Assembly (NCBI GenBank): GCA_041395445.1
Contig: JAWLAO010000003.1
Location: 186,001 to 250,000 of the forward strand
Reading direction: 5' to 3'
DNA length: 64,000 bases
Source: Gammaproteobacteria bacterium
GTDB taxonomy: Bacteria; Pseudomonadota; Gammaproteobacteria; Xanthomonadales; Marinicellaceae
Positions 55,945-64,000 of the stretch are shown here, in pieces. Every line of letters begins with the position of its first letter. The first letter of the stretch is position 1. The translations under genes were made by a program, and so were the position numbers. The notes beneath the pieces are model-generated. The model did not search any database. It saw only the letters and a list, made by a program, of their open reading frames with translations, and had not been told where the DNA came from.

Positions 55945-56021
55945 CTTGTTTATGGGGCTTTGATATTTATCTTCATAATAAAATCAAGTAAAATTCACGC
56001 AATTTAAATTAACAGAGTTTT

Positions 56022-56747
56022 ATGGGAAGAGCATACCAAAACCGTAAAGTATCAATGGCTAAAACCTCGGACATGAATGCTAAGGTTTACAGCAAACACT
56101 CCAGAAGTATTTATGCTAGTGCTAAATCAGGGGGAACAGATCCCGAGGGAAATCTGGCACTGCGTAGTTTGATTGAAAGAGCAAAAAGAGACCAAGTTCC
56201 TGCTCATGTGATTGCCAAAGCACTTGAAAAAGCAAAAGGAGGTGCCGGTGAAGATTTTGCTGTCGCTCGCTACGAAGGCTATGGTCCGGGAAAAACCATG
56301 GTGATTGTCGATTGTTTGACTGATAACCCGAATAGAACATTTGGCGATGTTCGTTTGGCATTTACCAAAACAAATTGCAGTATTGGCACTCCGGGATGTG
56401 TTTCTCACATGTTTGATCATTGTGCTATCTTTGTTTTCTCTGGTGATGATGAAGACAAGATACTTGAAGTCCTTATGGAGGAAGATGTTGATGTCTCCGA
56501 TGTCGAATGTGAAGATGGAAAAATCACCGTTTTTGCACCACATACCGAATATTTCAATACCAAAAACGCATTGACTAAAGGTTTGGGAGAAATCGAGTTT
56601 GAAGTTGATGAAATTCAGTTTGTACCTCAAACAACAACACAAATCACCGATGAAGAAGAAATAGCTCTATTTGAAAAATTTCACAATATGTTGGATGATT
56701 TGGAAGACGTACAAAATGTTTTCCATAACGCAGAGATAGCTCAATAG
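56022..56747 (+). CDS. YebC/PmpR-family regulator, YeeN type
   Basis: The 241-residue protein starts MGRAYQNRKVSMAKTSDMNAKVYSKHSRSIY and has SAKSGGTDPEGNLALRSLIERAKRDQVPAHVIAKALEKAKG and YEGYGPGKTMVIVDCLTDNPNRT, the family core. The wording resembles E. coli YeeN more than YebC. YebC-type proteins are now linked to translation of hard sequences or transcription control. The stop codon at 56745 overlaps the start of the SDR frame. Confidence 0.92.
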   Translation: MGRAYQNRKVSMAKTSDMNAKVYSKHSRSIYASAKSGGTDPEGNLALRSLIERAKRDQVPAHVIAKALEKAKGGAGEDFAVARYEGYGPGKTMVIVDCLTDNPNRTFGDVRLAFTKTNCSIGTPGCVSHMFDHCAIFVFSGDDEDKILEVLMEEDVDVSDVECEDGKITVFAPHTEYFNTKNALTKGLGEIEFEVDEIQFVPQTTTQITDEEEIALFEKFHNMLDDLEDVQNVFHNAEIAQ

Positions 56748-57478
56748 CTCAATTATTTCATCAAGAAACAACTCTTATAACCGGTGCCAGTTCCGGCATC
56801 GGTTATGCTTGTACACTTGAAGCGATTAAGACCGGCTTAAAAGTTGTTACAGTTTCACGAAACACAGAAAAACTAAAATCTCTGAATAACAAAAACCTCC
56901 AAATTATTAGTGCTGATATCTCTACTCAAGATGGCAGACAAAAGGTGGCAGAGAATCTTTCAGGAAATATAAACTATGTCATTCATAATGCGGCTTATCT
57001 TGAAACTCCAATCGCTTTTGAAAATATTCAATTAAAAGACTTTAGAAAAAGTATTGCCACAAATGCTGAGCCTATAATATTTTTAACACAAAAACTCCTT
57101 CCATTTTTGGTTAATTCTGACAAACCATCCAGAATATTATGTATCTCATCAGGAGCCGCACAGAAAGCAATAGCCGGAATTGGTAGCTACTGTATTTCAA
57201 AAGCGGCCGGATTAATGGCTTCAGAATATTTAAAGCAAGAGCTAGCAAAAAAAAATATTTTGGCGAATTCCTATTTCCCCGGTGTTGTTGATACACAAAT
57301 GCAGAAAACTTTAAGGAACTCAAAACCAAAGGTTTTCGCTTTTGCCGAAGAGTTTAAAAGACTAAAAAAACAAAACAGGCTAAGATCACCGAAAATAGTA
57401 GCGGTTCATATCATGAATATTCTCTTGAATAGTAGTGATTTAGAATTTTCTACCCAATACTGGAAGTTTCAAAATTAA
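56744..57478 (+). CDS. Short-chain dehydrogenase/reductase without a standard start codon
   Basis: The frame is open from 56729 and clearly encodes an SDR: TTLITGASSGIGYACTLEAI (cofactor motif), YVIHNAAYLETP, ILCISSGAAQKAIAGIGSYCISKAAGL (catalytic Ser, Tyr, Lys) and NSYFPGVVDTQM. The first ATG, GTG or TTG in frame is far inside, so family length (about 244) needs a start near 56744, an ATA overlapping the upstream TAG. The start position is inferred. It is probably translated by coupling to the YeeN-type gene. Confidence 0.75.
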   Translation: MAQLFHQETTLITGASSGIGYACTLEAIKTGLKVVTVSRNTEKLKSLNNKNLQIISADISTQDGRQKVAENLSGNINYVIHNAAYLETPIAFENIQLKDFRKSIATNAEPIIFLTQKLLPFLVNSDKPSRILCISSGAAQKAIAGIGSYCISKAAGLMASEYLKQELAKKNILANSYFPGVVDTQMQKTLRNSKPKVFAFAEEFKRLKKQNRLRSPKIVAVHIMNILLNSSDLEFSTQYWKFQN

Positions 57479-57490
57479 CCGAATCACTTC

Positions 57491-59371
57491 TTAAACAATT
57501 TGTTGGGGTTGAACAAAGATATCCTGCTCCCTGCCTTTTTGCTTGGCTTTATACATAGCAGCATCAACCTCTCTGAGCATTTGTTCGTACTCCGAATATT
57601 GACCATTGCACAAAATAACGCCACTACTGAAAGATAGTACAATATTCTTAGGAATATCTTTTGGAATTCTGGTTTGATAAGTTTGTCTCAGCTCATATAA
57701 GAAATCATCAACAGAGTTCTTGGTAGAGTTATACAGTAAAATAAGCCACTCTTCTCCACCAATTCTTCCAACCATGCCATTATCACCAACAATTCGTTTT
57801 GCGGTGTTAGCAAAATGAATCAAAACATCATTTCCAATATCATGCCCATAGTTATCATTAATCATTTTGAAAAAGTCCAAATCAATGAGGATTACGGCAA
57901 ATGTATTTGAGTTCTCCAGACTGTTTTTTTGTAACTCTTGAAGTTTTTCCATAACATGGCGGCGATTAGCAACTTGGGTTAAATGATCGGTGACTGATAG
58001 TTTATACAGATATTTTTTTACTTTGAGCTGATTGATATAGGAATAAAGAATAATTAAAAATAAGACCAATCCTAAAATTATCATTCCCCAGAGATACTTT
58101 TGCTTAGTGAGCTCTTGTTGAATAGTGGTTTGCTGGAGTTCATTTTGTTTTTCTAACAATTCCAGCTTTTCTTGATCGAATTGAGCATTGAACTTAACTT
58201 TTAATTCCGAAATGAGCTTGTCTTTTTCGAGTTTCTCAACTTCCCTTTGTATTTTTAACGATTGTTTCAATTGATCAAAAGCTTCTTTCCACTTTTCCTG
58301 AGCTGTTAAGAAATCTATATTGTACAAGATATGATATAGATATGTGTTTGGTGTATTGATAACATCTGCACGTTGTTTTGCAATATCGAGATAATGTTTT
58401 GCAGCCTCAAAGTCCTTTAGGTCCGTCTTGATTTTTGCCATTAACACATTGCTATTAAACTGCATCAGCACATCATTAACTTTATTAAAGACCTCGATTG
58501 ACGGAAGTAGAGTTTGTTCTGCTTTCTGATGTTCTTTTTGCATGGAGTACAACTCAGCTAGTCCGTATTCTGCAAATGCTAAGGTGCTTTCGTCTTTAAT
58601 CTGGTTAGCTAACTCAACTGATTTCGTATAATATTCGACTGCCAAATCAAACTGTTTTGTCAGCGAATAAGCCCCACCAAGATTATAGAACATGGTTGCC
58701 TGATTATATGGAGCCTTGATATCGTCATACTTTACCGATTCAAGATAATATTTGATGGCATTGTCATTATCACCTAAAGCGGTATAAACCAAAGCCAGTA
58801 AATTGTACCCAAGACTAAGGCTCTTTCTGTCATTATTGTTTTTATAAACTTCAATGGCTTTTTCCACATCTTGAATTGCCAGATCAAAATTTTCCATTGC
58901 CAAATGAATTTGCCCTCTCAGGGAGGTTTGTTGAGCAATCAGTTTTTGGTTGCTGGTTTCCTGAGATAATTGTAATGCTTTATTGGCTTTCGAGCTGGCT
59001 TGCTGGTAGTTCCCTCTCAGTTCATCCAAAGAGACTTGAAAAGAAAGGAACTCACTTTGAAAAATGATGTTGTTGGATTTTTCGGCAAGTTTTAAACCTT
59101 TAGCAACATAAGGCTCCAAATCATCATAACGCGATACAATGAATAATGCCTCTGAGATATAATAAAGGGCAACCAGTTGGTTGTCGATATGTCCCTGCAT
59201 TTCCGCTTTATGAAGTCTTTCTTTTGCTTCCAAAAAGGCTTTGTCCGGTTCAAACAATAACATATTGTCAAGCTCTTCATCGTAAGGGCCTGGATAATAG
59301 CTGTGAGCAACACTTATAAAAGTGCCAAGCAACACAAAAACAATCATCTTGATTAGATTAGGCAAAGTCAA
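57491..59371 (-). CDS. TPR-containing membrane diguanylate cyclase
   Basis: This 626-residue protein has a signal anchor (IKMIVFVLLGTFISVAHS), about eight TPR-like units in the periplasmic part, a coiled coil with basic and Gln-rich helices (residues about 380-420), one transmembrane helix (GMIILGLVLFLIILYSYI) and a C-terminal GGDEF domain. That has DLDFFKMINDNYGHDIGNDVL and RIGGEEWLILLYN. The active-site loop is GGEEW, with Trp instead of Phe in the last position. It should make cyclic di-GMP in response to a periplasmic signal. No EAL domain is present. Confidence 0.92.
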   Translation of the reverse strand: MTLPNLIKMIVFVLLGTFISVAHSYYPGPYDEELDNMLLFEPDKAFLEAKERLHKAEMQGHIDNQLVALYYISEALFIVSRYDDLEPYVAKGLKLAEKSNNIIFQSEFLSFQVSLDELRGNYQQASSKANKALQLSQETSNQKLIAQQTSLRGQIHLAMENFDLAIQDVEKAIEVYKNNNDRKSLSLGYNLLALVYTALGDNDNAIKYYLESVKYDDIKAPYNQATMFYNLGGAYSLTKQFDLAVEYYTKSVELANQIKDESTLAFAEYGLAELYSMQKEHQKAEQTLLPSIEVFNKVNDVLMQFNSNVLMAKIKTDLKDFEAAKHYLDIAKQRADVINTPNTYLYHILYNIDFLTAQEKWKEAFDQLKQSLKIQREVEKLEKDKLISELKVKFNAQFDQEKLELLEKQNELQQTTIQQELTKQKYLWGMIILGLVLFLIILYSYINQLKVKKYLYKLSVTDHLTQVANRRHVMEKLQELQKNSLENSNTFAVILIDLDFFKMINDNYGHDIGNDVLIHFANTAKRIVGDNGMVGRIGGEEWLILLYNSTKNSVDDFLYELRQTYQTRIPKDIPKNIVLSFSSGVILCNGQYSEYEQMLREVDAAMYKAKQKGREQDIFVQPQQIV

Positions 59372-59498
59372 TGAATTTTTCTATAAAGTCTCACAATTAG
59401 AATACTACAAACGATTGAATTATCAAGAAAAAATCAAAATTTAATTGTGAAAGCAATAAATTACCTTCAAACTTTGTTTTGCTCCAGTGAGCCGCTCG

Positions 59499-60074
59499 CT
59501 AAATATGTAAAATATTATCAATTTTAGATGCGTAGACAACCAATCGCTGTTTGCTGCCTGTTGTTAAAGAGTTAAAGGGATAACAAGTTGTCAAAATCAA
59601 TTCTTTTTTATCCTTGATTAGCAATTGAGACACTTGGCTATTTACAATTTCAATTTGTTTGACTTTGTAAATATGTTTATCTGTCAGTGTTTTAACTTCG
59701 AGTTCATCGCCAACTTGCAGATATTGAAGATGACTAAAGTGTGTATCATTGTGACCAGACACAATCATTGATTTATTTTCATCAGGCATACCACTTTGTG
59801 GTAAATGGGTTGCTGAAAAAGCTAAATTCCGACCACTGCTTCCCTCAAGGATATAACTGTTTTTATTCAGTTTTGGAATATTAAGTTGCGCAATCGGATA
59901 GGTATCTGCCCAACTCCATGGTTTATGAAATTGCTTATCTTTAAGAGTTTGACTCCACGCATCTGCAATTAAGATTTGTGACAACCAGGCTTTGGCAAGC
60001 ATGTAACCTGATGTCGATACTTGCCACAAACCGATGGATAAAAGAACAATAATGATTGCTTTATTAAATTTCAT
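59499..60074 (-). CDS. Class GN sortase
   Basis: The 191-residue membrane-anchored transpeptidase has an N-terminal helix (AIIIVLLSIGLWQVSTSGYML). The core has SGHNDTHFSHL with catalytic H108, LILTTCYPF with Cys C164, and KQRLVVYA with R177. These features fit the class GN ('marine proteobacterial') sortases. Its start overlaps the end of its probable target gene by 11 bases, the usual order for this class. Confidence 0.93.
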   Translation of the reverse strand: MKFNKAIIIVLLSIGLWQVSTSGYMLAKAWLSQILIADAWSQTLKDKQFHKPWSWADTYPIAQLNIPKLNKNSYILEGSSGRNLAFSATHLPQSGMPDENKSMIVSGHNDTHFSHLQYLQVGDELEVKTLTDKHIYKVKQIEIVNSQVSQLLIKDKKELILTTCYPFNSLTTGSKQRLVVYASKIDNILHI

Positions 60075-62154
60075 GGCTTTTTCGATTAAGTACCATTAAA
60101 GCAAGCATTATCAGAATCACGCCTAATAGCATGGAAGACTTCCAACCCAAAGCCGTTTGAGGAAAAGCAGCTGTTTCGATGACCTTTTCAGAGTTTAGAG
60201 CTTTAGCTTGCAAAGCAACCAAACGTGAAATGTCCGGAGTTTTATCAACAGCAACCAAGCTGGTAAAATCGCTGACTAAATGATGTTTTAATGCCACTTC
60301 AATAATTTTTTCTTTTATAACCTCAGGATAGTCTCCTGTCCGAAGCATATAATCATCCGTTAAATCCGCAATTTGATTTCTTGCCCATAGTTTTGCAATT
60401 CCAGCAGATCTACCATCTTTATTCAAACGAAATGAACTGGACCAGGCTTTGGTATCTGATATTCCGCTGATTACGATATGAGGATTAAAACTCGCCATTT
60501 TGGCAGTGACAATGATGGGTTCACCTGTGTACAAATCGGGAAGAACTTGAGGATTTTGCACGACCTCAGAATTCCATTCGATACCAATATCTGTTAAAGC
60601 AGGAGTCGATATTTTTGTGAATAATTCACTCATGCTCGTATCCACATCTTGCAGATCAGCTATATTGGTGTAGGTTCCTCGACCAATTTGTGAGGATTTA
60701 TTCATAAAATAATTATTTGGAGCTGGACCTATTGCCACAGTAAATAAACGAGCGGAACGAATATCCTGATTGATTTGCTGAAATAATTGAGTCTCATTAC
60801 CAACTGACCCATCAGTGATAAAAACTATTTGTTTCAAATATTCAGGATTGATCTCATCTTCCAAAGCGAGCTGCAAAGCTGGAGCCATGTTGGTTCCTCC
60901 ATCGGCGTTGAGTTTATCAATAAACTCAACGGCTTTGTTTAGGTTTTGTGGTGTTGCAGAAACCGATTTGACAAATAACTCCGTTGCAAAGGAGTTAAAC
61001 TCTACGATGTTGAATAAGTCACTCTCATTCAATTGAGTGAGACCAAAAAGCAGTGCATCTTTGGCAGCATTCATGGCTGTTCCTTGCATCGAACCGGATG
61101 TATCAATAATGAAAACCAATTCCCGTTTTTGGGAAATTTTGACCGATTGCTTTGGAGGCAACAACATCATAAGGACATATTCGGAGTCAACCGTTTTCTC
61201 GCTAAACATCGCAGCAATAGGCTCATTACCTTGTTTGGGATACCAGCGTAACACGAAGTCATTAGAATCATACAAAAACTCGTCGGTCAAATTGATAGAG
61301 TGTAAATAATTATTTTGCGTGATTTCGACATCGTGATGGAGGCTTTTGAGTTCTGTTAATTCAAAACCGGCTTCCAGGTTAATGTTTATATTGCGAAACT
61401 TTGTATCTGTAATTGTAGAAAGCGGGAGAGTATCATTTTGAAAATCACTATTTTCATCAAATAAATAATCTTGCATAAAACGACTTTTTATAGCGAGTGG
61501 TAACCGAAAGTCGAAATGCCCTGAATCATATCTGAGTGATTGCTGATAACTGATTTCCACAGAGACTTTTTCATTCGGCATGATATTCGCAACATCGGTG
61601 GTGAATAAATTGGGTCGATATTGCTTAACAATACTGGCTGCCAACCCTTGAGACTTGGCATTATCATAAATTTGTTGAGCTTGCTTTTTCTCATGAATTT
61701 CACCTTCAATCACACGCTTGCCGATAATCAATTTCATTCCATAAACGGCAGCATTTTCGGCAACCGGAAAAGCATACATCCCTTCGTCAATCCACTCTGT
61801 TGAACTATTGATGAATGTTTGTTTAATTTGGACTTCGGCAATAATTCCGGAGATATTGACATTATATTCTGAGTTGATGAGCTCCAGATTGGAATAATTA
61901 TTGCCCTGCTTGTTATAGGAAAGCATCATGCCTGTATCAACATCATCCAGGTTGAAATAGGTTTGTGCCTGAACCTGATACATTCCCAAAAAAAACATGG
62001 CTAAAATGAACAAAACCGCATCTCTCCAGTTGAGTCCTAGTCCTTTGTACATTTTATATTTCTTTGAAGTGATGCTTTTTTCAGCAAAATTTTTATAAAA
62101 ATCTCTTTCCAGATTTTCACGAATATTTTTTTCATTGATGGTTTTTCTTGTCAT
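60064..62154 (-). CDS. Marine proteobacterial sortase target protein (VIT/VWA)
   Basis: The 696-residue protein has a long N-terminal tail, a signal helix (about 45-63, VLFILAMFFLGMYQVQAQ), a VIT domain (about 95-210, KQTFINSSTEWIDEGMYAFP then EKVSVEISYQQSL), and a VWA domain with MIDAS DTSGS at 351-355. The C-terminus has FPQTA at 664-668, a helix and RKSHEI, a sorting signal close to LPxTG/A. VIT-VWA proteins are adhesins or surface scaffolds. It is the expected sole substrate of the sortase beside it. Confidence 0.92.
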   Translation of the reverse strand: MTRKTINEKNIRENLERDFYKNFAEKSITSKKYKMYKGLGLNWRDAVLFILAMFFLGMYQVQAQTYFNLDDVDTGMMLSYNKQGNNYSNLELINSEYNVNISGIIAEVQIKQTFINSSTEWIDEGMYAFPVAENAAVYGMKLIIGKRVIEGEIHEKKQAQQIYDNAKSQGLAASIVKQYRPNLFTTDVANIMPNEKVSVEISYQQSLRYDSGHFDFRLPLAIKSRFMQDYLFDENSDFQNDTLPLSTITDTKFRNININLEAGFELTELKSLHHDVEITQNNYLHSINLTDEFLYDSNDFVLRWYPKQGNEPIAAMFSEKTVDSEYVLMMLLPPKQSVKISQKRELVFIIDTSGSMQGTAMNAAKDALLFGLTQLNESDLFNIVEFNSFATELFVKSVSATPQNLNKAVEFIDKLNADGGTNMAPALQLALEDEINPEYLKQIVFITDGSVGNETQLFQQINQDIRSARLFTVAIGPAPNNYFMNKSSQIGRGTYTNIADLQDVDTSMSELFTKISTPALTDIGIEWNSEVVQNPQVLPDLYTGEPIIVTAKMASFNPHIVISGISDTKAWSSSFRLNKDGRSAGIAKLWARNQIADLTDDYMLRTGDYPEVIKEKIIEVALKHHLVSDFTSLVAVDKTPDISRLVALQAKALNSEKVIETAAFPQTALGWKSSMLLGVILIMLALMVLNRKSHEI

Positions 62155-62252
62155 ATCGAATCTCAGTAATCATAGCTTATGACAAATTAAACCTCCCAAA
62201 CCTGCAAATGCTCAGTCAGTTTACTGATAGATACTGATGATTTATGGCAGAA

Positions 62253-63587
62253 TTATGGCGATTCGTTATGCCAATGACTTTCTTTCAGTGAGCGAATGAT
62301 TTCTATACCTCTGTACCCGTAAATTGGATTGGTTTGTTCTGCCAATTCATCGGAAAGTTGAATTGCTATAGCTGCCGGAGTTGCGTTGTTAAGAGCAGAT
62401 TGTTTGAAGACTCTTAAAGTCGTTTGATAGATGGAAAACTCATAATCTTTTTGCAAGTGTCTTTCAAAAAAGGAGTCATTTTGAACATACCCGGCTTGCT
62501 CGTCGGCACAGTTGACAATACCCATTCGGTTCACCAGGAAATCAGGAACATAGGTGATTCCTTGTTCTTTTAATAGCAAACTGTCTGATTCTGACGATAA
62601 CAATTGATTATTGGCTGCTCCACATATGATTTTTGCTTGAATCTTGGGAATGGTTTGTTGATTGATAATTGCACCGGTAGCGCATGGAGCCAAAATATCA
62701 CAGTCTTCAAATAAAATAGAGTTGTCTCCAATGTCAACCAATCGGGCATGCAAATTTTGATTGGAATATTTGTTCTGAACCTTTTTTACGAGTTCAGGGT
62801 TAATGTCTGCGGCAATGATTTGCTTTACACCTCTTTCAAACAAATAACTCATCATGGGTTCTGCAACATTTCCCATGCCTTGAATAGCAACAGTTTTGTT
62901 TTTCAATGTTCCCAAATTTAAAAATTCAATCGCCGCTTCCATTCCACAAACGACGCCCAAAGCGGTTGCCGCAGATGGATTGCCACTTCCGCCAAAAGAA
63001 GAAGGAATGCAGGTTGTGAAACGGGTTTGAGAAAAAATATTTGCCATATCGGCTTCACAAGTACCAACATCTTCAGCGGTAATATAGCAACCATTTAAGG
63101 AACTGATAAACCGACCATAATTTCGATAAATGCTATTTCGATACTCAGGGTTGTTTTTATCGAAGTTCTGATTATGAATCATAATGCCTTTGCCACCACC
63201 CCACCAGAGATTTGCCAAAGCATTTTTGCGAGTCATTCCCTGTGCCAGTCGCATCCCATCGGCAAAAAAATCATCCATGCTTTGATATTGCCAAAATCTT
63301 AATCCACCGGCTGCCTGACCACGATTGGTTTTATGGATAAAAGCAGACATTAACACGTCATGTTCATCGGATAGCTGAAAAAACAAACCTTCATGTTTAG
63401 CGAAATCAGGAGAGTTGTTGGTTATGGTATCGGCAATTGATTGCAGTACTTGGTGTGAAGCTACAAGTTTGCTGTTTTCTTCATCATAAAAAAAGTAAAA
63501 ACGATTGATTGAATTTGCTTTTAAAAAATCAATGAACCGAGTTGGTTTCATTGTTAACAAGTCAGAAGGCTTTGACATAGAGAACAA
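62253..63587 (-). CDS. Leu/Glu/Phe/Val dehydrogenase-family protein
   Basis: The 444-residue protein has the amino-acid dehydrogenase layout: GGLRFWQYQSMDDFFADGMRLAQGMTRKNALANL WWGGGKGIM in the substrate domain, with GGGKG and Lys, then TAEDVGTCEADM, then a Rossmann domain with AIQGMGNVAEPM. PDFLVNRMGIVNCADEQ completes the pattern. It resembles leucine dehydrogenase more than GDH but is longer. The last 100 residues are unusual. An ATG 12 bases further in is a possible start. Confidence 0.85.
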   Translation of the reverse strand: MFSMSKPSDLLTMKPTRFIDFLKANSINRFYFFYDEENSKLVASHQVLQSIADTITNNSPDFAKHEGLFFQLSDEHDVLMSAFIHKTNRGQAAGGLRFWQYQSMDDFFADGMRLAQGMTRKNALANLWWGGGKGIMIHNQNFDKNNPEYRNSIYRNYGRFISSLNGCYITAEDVGTCEADMANIFSQTRFTTCIPSSFGGSGNPSAATALGVVCGMEAAIEFLNLGTLKNKTVAIQGMGNVAEPMMSYLFERGVKQIIAADINPELVKKVQNKYSNQNLHARLVDIGDNSILFEDCDILAPCATGAIINQQTIPKIQAKIICGAANNQLLSSESDSLLLKEQGITYVPDFLVNRMGIVNCADEQAGYVQNDSFFERHLQKDYEFSIYQTTLRVFKQSALNNATPAAIAIQLSDELAEQTNPIYGYRGIEIIRSLKESHWHNESP

Positions 63588-63621
63588 TCACGAGTTAATA
63601 ATGTTTAAATGATGGGTTGTT

Positions 63622-64000
63622 TTAGTACATTCCCGGGAAGGAGCTCACTTTTTCAACTTTTAAATCGGGAAAAGAGCTGACAACCTGAACTTTGAAATCA
63701 GGGAACGAATCCACAACCTGCCACTGTCCGCAGCTACTTGGAAAAGAACTCACAAACTCAACTTTAATATCCGGGAAAGAGCTGACATACTGAATGGTTA
63801 AATCAGGGAAAGAATCCACAAACTGGACTTTGCCATACAAATTGATTCCTTTTTTCTTACAGCTGGGTTTGGATGAAGAAGAGGATTTCTTAGAGTCCGA
63901 CTTCTTTGAACTCGAACCACCGGCATAAGTGGGCATTTCTTTTGAATACTGACTGTAATCAGCTTTTGAACTACTGCTGCTCGAGCCACCCGAGTCTAAT
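63622..64000 (-). CDS. SFPD-repeat protein, gene runs past the window end
   Basis: The frame is open to the window edge, so the true start lies outside. The visible part starts with a Ser/Lys-rich segment (GGSSSSSKAD, then SKKSDSKKSSSSSKPSCKKKG). Six repeats of about 11 residues follow: VQFVDSFPDLT, IQYVSSFPDIK, VEFVSSFPSSC, WQVVDSFPDFK, VQVVSSFPDLK, VEKVSSFPGMY. The regular length suggests a beta solenoid or beta spiral. I know similar runs in uncharacterised proteobacterial proteins. Function is unknown. Confidence 0.75.
   Translation of the reverse strand, partial: LDSGGSSSSSSKADYSQYSKEMPTYAGGSSSKKSDSKKSSSSSKPSCKKKGINLYGKVQFVDSFPDLTIQYVSSFPDIKVEFVSSFPSSCGQWQVVDSFPDFKVQVVSSFPDLKVEKVSSFPGMY

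Noticed and set aside
1..64000. tRNA, rRNA, CRISPR arrays, insertion sequences, prophage
   Set aside because: No tRNA-like or rRNA-like stretch, regular spacer array, transposase, integrase or phage structural block was recognised. The shaft repeats at 55 kb alone do not make a prophage.

Overview
The window reads as AT-rich chromosomal DNA of a gammaproteobacterium, probably marine. The housekeeping neighbourhoods are gammaproteobacterial: uvrD-rpe, trxA-rho, def facing LysM-dprA-topA-tsaC, waaA-ccoS-SafE, tesA-ybbA-ybbP, dusA, and a YeeN-type YebC gene. The cell-surface genes (class GN sortase with its VIT/VWA target, a TPR plus CRTAC1 pair, a giant repeat protein with an IPTL-like C-terminus) are typical of aquatic Xanthomonadales- or Marinicella-like lineages. 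That placement is inference. No rRNA, tRNA, CRISPR array or insertion sequence was recognised.

Layout. 1-6.3 kb: uvrD end, rpe, a PepSY/response regulator/sensor kinase/mazG operon, trxA, rho. 6.4-9.7 kb: a large secreted sortilin-like beta-propeller gene broken by one in-frame TAA. 9.9-19.7 kb: acetyltransferases, def, then LysM-dprA-topA-tsaC-waaA-ccoS-SafE in one direction. 19.7-25 kb: a damaged stretch. rlmB and a small DUF1801-like gene carry several one-base frameshifts, nitroreductase is intact, and a Bacteroidetes-like epimerase/SDR/AraC cassette is riddled with small indels and preceded by an AraC-style operator. 25.4-28.8 kb: tcdA-tatD and cyoE-ctaA. 28.9-32.4 kb: accessory genes, a RelBE-type module between two copies of a short repeat, and a putative phase-variable secreted protein whose ATG sits on a pentanucleotide repeat. 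32.5-40.6 kb: SCO-like assembly protein, GT2 plus duplicated LAB_N protein, two dodecins, di-haem peroxidase, tesA-ybbA-ybbP. 40.6-44.1 kb: an rnk gene followed by an integron attC-like site, a large dispersed repeat, and two small genes with in-frame stops. 44.1-64 kb: zinc-ribbon proteins, dusA, TPR/CRTAC1, a giant 12-repeat surface protein, a tail-fibre-like secreted protein, yeeN-like, an SDR without a normal start codon, a TPR-GGDEF cyclase, the GN sortase and target, a Leu/Glu dehydrogenase and a SFPD-repeat protein.

Two themes stand out. First, an unusual number of reading frames are broken by single nonsense codons or homopolymer indels, which means either gene decay or local sequence error. 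Second, there is much cell-surface and secreted coding capacity, including one apparent contingency (phase-variation) locus that may be the least described system here.
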